Source: Synechococcaceae bacterium WB4_1_0192 (lineage in GTDB: Bacteria; Cyanobacteriota; Cyanobacteriia; PCC-6307; Cyanobiaceae). From it: 8,893 bases of DNA. Positions 7,662 to 8,893 of the stretch are shown here, one piece after another. How positions within the stretch are numbered: position 1 is the first letter of the stretch; each line of letters opens with the position of its first letter. The position numbers and the translations under genes were made by a program. The notes beneath the pieces were generated by a model. The model saw only the letters and a program-made list of their open reading frames with translations, had not been told where the DNA came from and did no database searches. The stretch lies in assembly GCA_009926195.1 (NCBI GenBank), contig RFPK01000066.1:1-8893 (forward strand), given 5' to 3'.

Positions 7662-8834
7662 ATGAAACGCGACGGCGCCGGCCGCTACGAGATCACCAGC
7701 ACCACGGGCGAGGAGGTGCGTGCTTTCGTGCCGGCGCCATTGCCGCCGGAGCCTCCTGTGCAGCTCGAGGGGTCCCTGCAGGCGCTGCACGATCGGGCGC
7801 TGCTGGCCTGCGGCCGTCTGGATGGGGTGTCAGCTCTGCTGCCGGATCGCGAGCTCTTTCTCTATGCCTACGTACGGCGAGAGGCTTTGCTGTCCTCCCA
7901 GATCGAGGGCACCCAGTCCTCGCTCTCCGATCTGCTGCTGTTTGAGCTGGAGGAGGCCCCCGGCGTCCCCTTCGATGATGTGGTCGAGGTGTCCAGTTAC
8001 GTGGCGGGGCTGGAGCACGGCCTGGCGCGGCTGCGGGAGGGCTTCCCCCTCTCCTCACGCCTGCTGCGTGAGATCCACGCCCGCTTGCTGGCCAGAGGCC
8101 GTGGGGCCGATCGGCTGCCTGGGGAGTTCCGCCGCAGCCAGAACTGGATCGGCGGCACCCGACCAGGCAACGCCAGCTTCGTGCCGCCGCCCCCGGGGCT
8201 GGTGGAGACGTGCATGGGCCAGCTGGAGCAGTTCATCCATGGCACACCGGATGGAACCCACTCCCTGCCGGTGCTGGTGCGGGCCGCCCTGGCCCACGTG
8301 CAGTTCGAGACCATCCACCCGTTTCTCGACGGCAACGGCCGTCTGGGCCGGCTACTGATCGTGCTGATGCTGATTGATGCGGGGGTGCTGGAGCAGCCAT
8401 TGCTCTATCTGAGCCTGTTCTTCAAGCAGCACCGCAGCCGCTACTACGAACTGCTAGGTGGCATCCGCGAGGACGGCGACTGGGAAGCCTGGATCGGCTT
8501 CTTCCTCGAAGGTGTCGAGAGCACGGCAACAGCTGCCGTCAGCACCGCACACCAGCTGCTGGCGTTGTTCCGCGCCGATGAGGCCCGCCTGAGCGGCCTG
8601 GGGCGTTCAGGACCCAGCGTCCGCCAGGTGTTTGCCGCCCTGTGCCGGCGGCCACTCAACAGCATCAAACAGCTCAGCAGCGTCTGCGACCTGAGCTTCC
8701 CCACGACAGCCAAGGCCCTGGAGACCCTGGTGGACCTGGGCATGGCGCGGGAGATCACCGGCGGGCAGCGCAACCGCCTCTTCGTCTACGACGCCTATCT
8801 GGCGATTCTCAGCGAAGGCGCTGAGCCGCTCTGA
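7662..8834 (+). CDS. Fic-family AMP-transferase with C-terminal winged helix, self-inhibited class II type
   Basis: Fic enzymes usually transfer AMP from ATP to a hydroxyl on a target protein, acting in the cytoplasm. The 390 residues show an N-terminal Fic_N region with the inhibitory helix motif SSQIEG (78-83; Ser78-xxx-Glu82-Gly83), typical of class II proteins that block their own active site. Next comes the substrate-flap region around RRSQNWIGGTRPGNASFVPP (158-177). The catalytic motif HPFLDGNGRLGR (219-230) is complete, with His219 and the phosphate-binding Asp-Gly-Asn-Gly-Arg. Residues 316-378 form a winged helix (SIKQLSSVCDLSFPTTAKAL, then REITGGQRNRLFVYDAY). ATG 7662 follows GGAGAGG. 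No separate antitoxin gene is present, as expected for this class. It is the only gene between the tRNA repeats, and the inverted repeat upstream suggests autoregulation. Confidence 0.93.
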   Translation: MKRDGAGRYEITSTTGEEVRAFVPAPLPPEPPVQLEGSLQALHDRALLACGRLDGVSALLPDRELFLYAYVRREALLSSQIEGTQSSLSDLLLFELEEAPGVPFDDVVEVSSYVAGLEHGLARLREGFPLSSRLLREIHARLLARGRGADRLPGEFRRSQNWIGGTRPGNASFVPPPPGLVETCMGQLEQFIHGTPDGTHSLPVLVRAALAHVQFETIHPFLDGNGRLGRLLIVLMLIDAGVLEQPLLYLSLFFKQHRSRYYELLGGIREDGDWEAWIGFFLEGVESTATAAVSTAHQLLALFRADEARLSGLGRSGPSVRQVFAALCRRPLNSIKQLSSVCDLSFPTTAKALETLVDLGMAREITGGQRNRLFVYDAYLAILSEGAEPL

Positions 8835-8858
8835 CGTGGCAGTGCTGAACTCTGTCAG

Positions 8859-8893
8859 ACGGGGCTGGCGGGACTCGAACCCACGACCTACGG
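8859..8893 (-). tRNA. tRNA-Arg(CCU), 3' part; continues beyond the window
   Basis: The minus strand reads the end of the anticodon arm (CCGT), variable loop, T arm (GTGGG TTCGAGT CCCGC), acceptor CAGCCCC and discriminator G at 8860. It matches the left repeat base for base for 35 bases, and the left copy supplies the CCT anticodon. The 5' half lies outside the window, so that it is the intact gene is inferred from the insertion geometry. CCA is not encoded. Confidence 0.7.

Larger units (their letters stand above)
7393..8859. mobile_element. Putative fic-bearing mini-island in tRNA-Arg(CCU)
   Basis: A 1,467-base unit lies between two same-orientation copies of the tRNA-Arg(CCU) 3' end, at least 35 bases identical. 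The right copy should be the intact tRNA, transcribed leftward out of its 3' end into the unit, and the left copy is the displaced 3' fragment: the standard arrangement of an island inserted at a tRNA. The only gene is fic, and its stop lies 24 bases from the right repeat. No integrase, excisionase or transposase is present, so it is either a remnant of a larger island, a non-autonomous element mobilised in trans, or a duplication of other origin. Short repeats near the left end (7474-7493) and before fic (7593-7644) could be protein-binding sites. Confidence 0.55.

Overview
The window looks like a chromosomal segment of a picocyanobacterium of the Synechococcus/Cyanobium type. The grounds are high-GC codon use over most of the window, a glycogen and phosphoketolase dark-catabolism cluster, two small hypothetical proteins of a kind I associate with cyanobacteria, and few strong Shine-Dalgarno sites. 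This assignment is inference from gene content; no rRNA or other marker is present.

Layout. (1) 1-240: the tail of one gene and the head of another, about half GC by hand count and phage-like in style. They are joined abruptly to the middle of a phosphoketolase gene. (2) 227-4375 (+): a compact cluster of phosphoketolase (only the C-terminal domain is left), full-length glycogen phosphorylase (overlapping it by ATGA), and acetate kinase 16 bases later. Together these enzymes would take glycogen to glucose-1-P, on to sugar phosphates, then to acetyl-P, then to acetate plus ATP. The acetate kinase has lost its central catalytic segment, which is replaced by about 95 bases resembling the 3' end of a DsbA-family 2-hydroxychromene-2-carboxylate isomerase gene. 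(3) 5173-4311 (-): two small hypothetical genes in tandem; the second converges on and overlaps the 3' end of acetate kinase. (4) 5425-7345 (+): an autotransporter-type outer-membrane protein gene (signal peptide, extracellular domain, C-terminal beta-barrel) split by an in-frame TAA and by a frame change at a run of nine G. (5) 7392-8893: a Fic-domain gene with a C-terminal winged helix, lying between two copies of the 3' part of a tRNA-Arg(CCU) gene. The left copy is a fragment and the right copy runs off the window. This is the geometry of an element inserted into the 3' end of a tRNA gene. A three-half-site inverted/direct repeat stands just upstream of fic.

Most interesting are the 1.47 kb tRNA-flanked fic unit with its probable operator and no integrase, the poly-G tract in the autotransporter, and two sharp gene-to-gene junctions (near 225 and at 3736-3830). 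The junctions are either real rearrangements or assembly/amplification chimeras; read-level data would decide.
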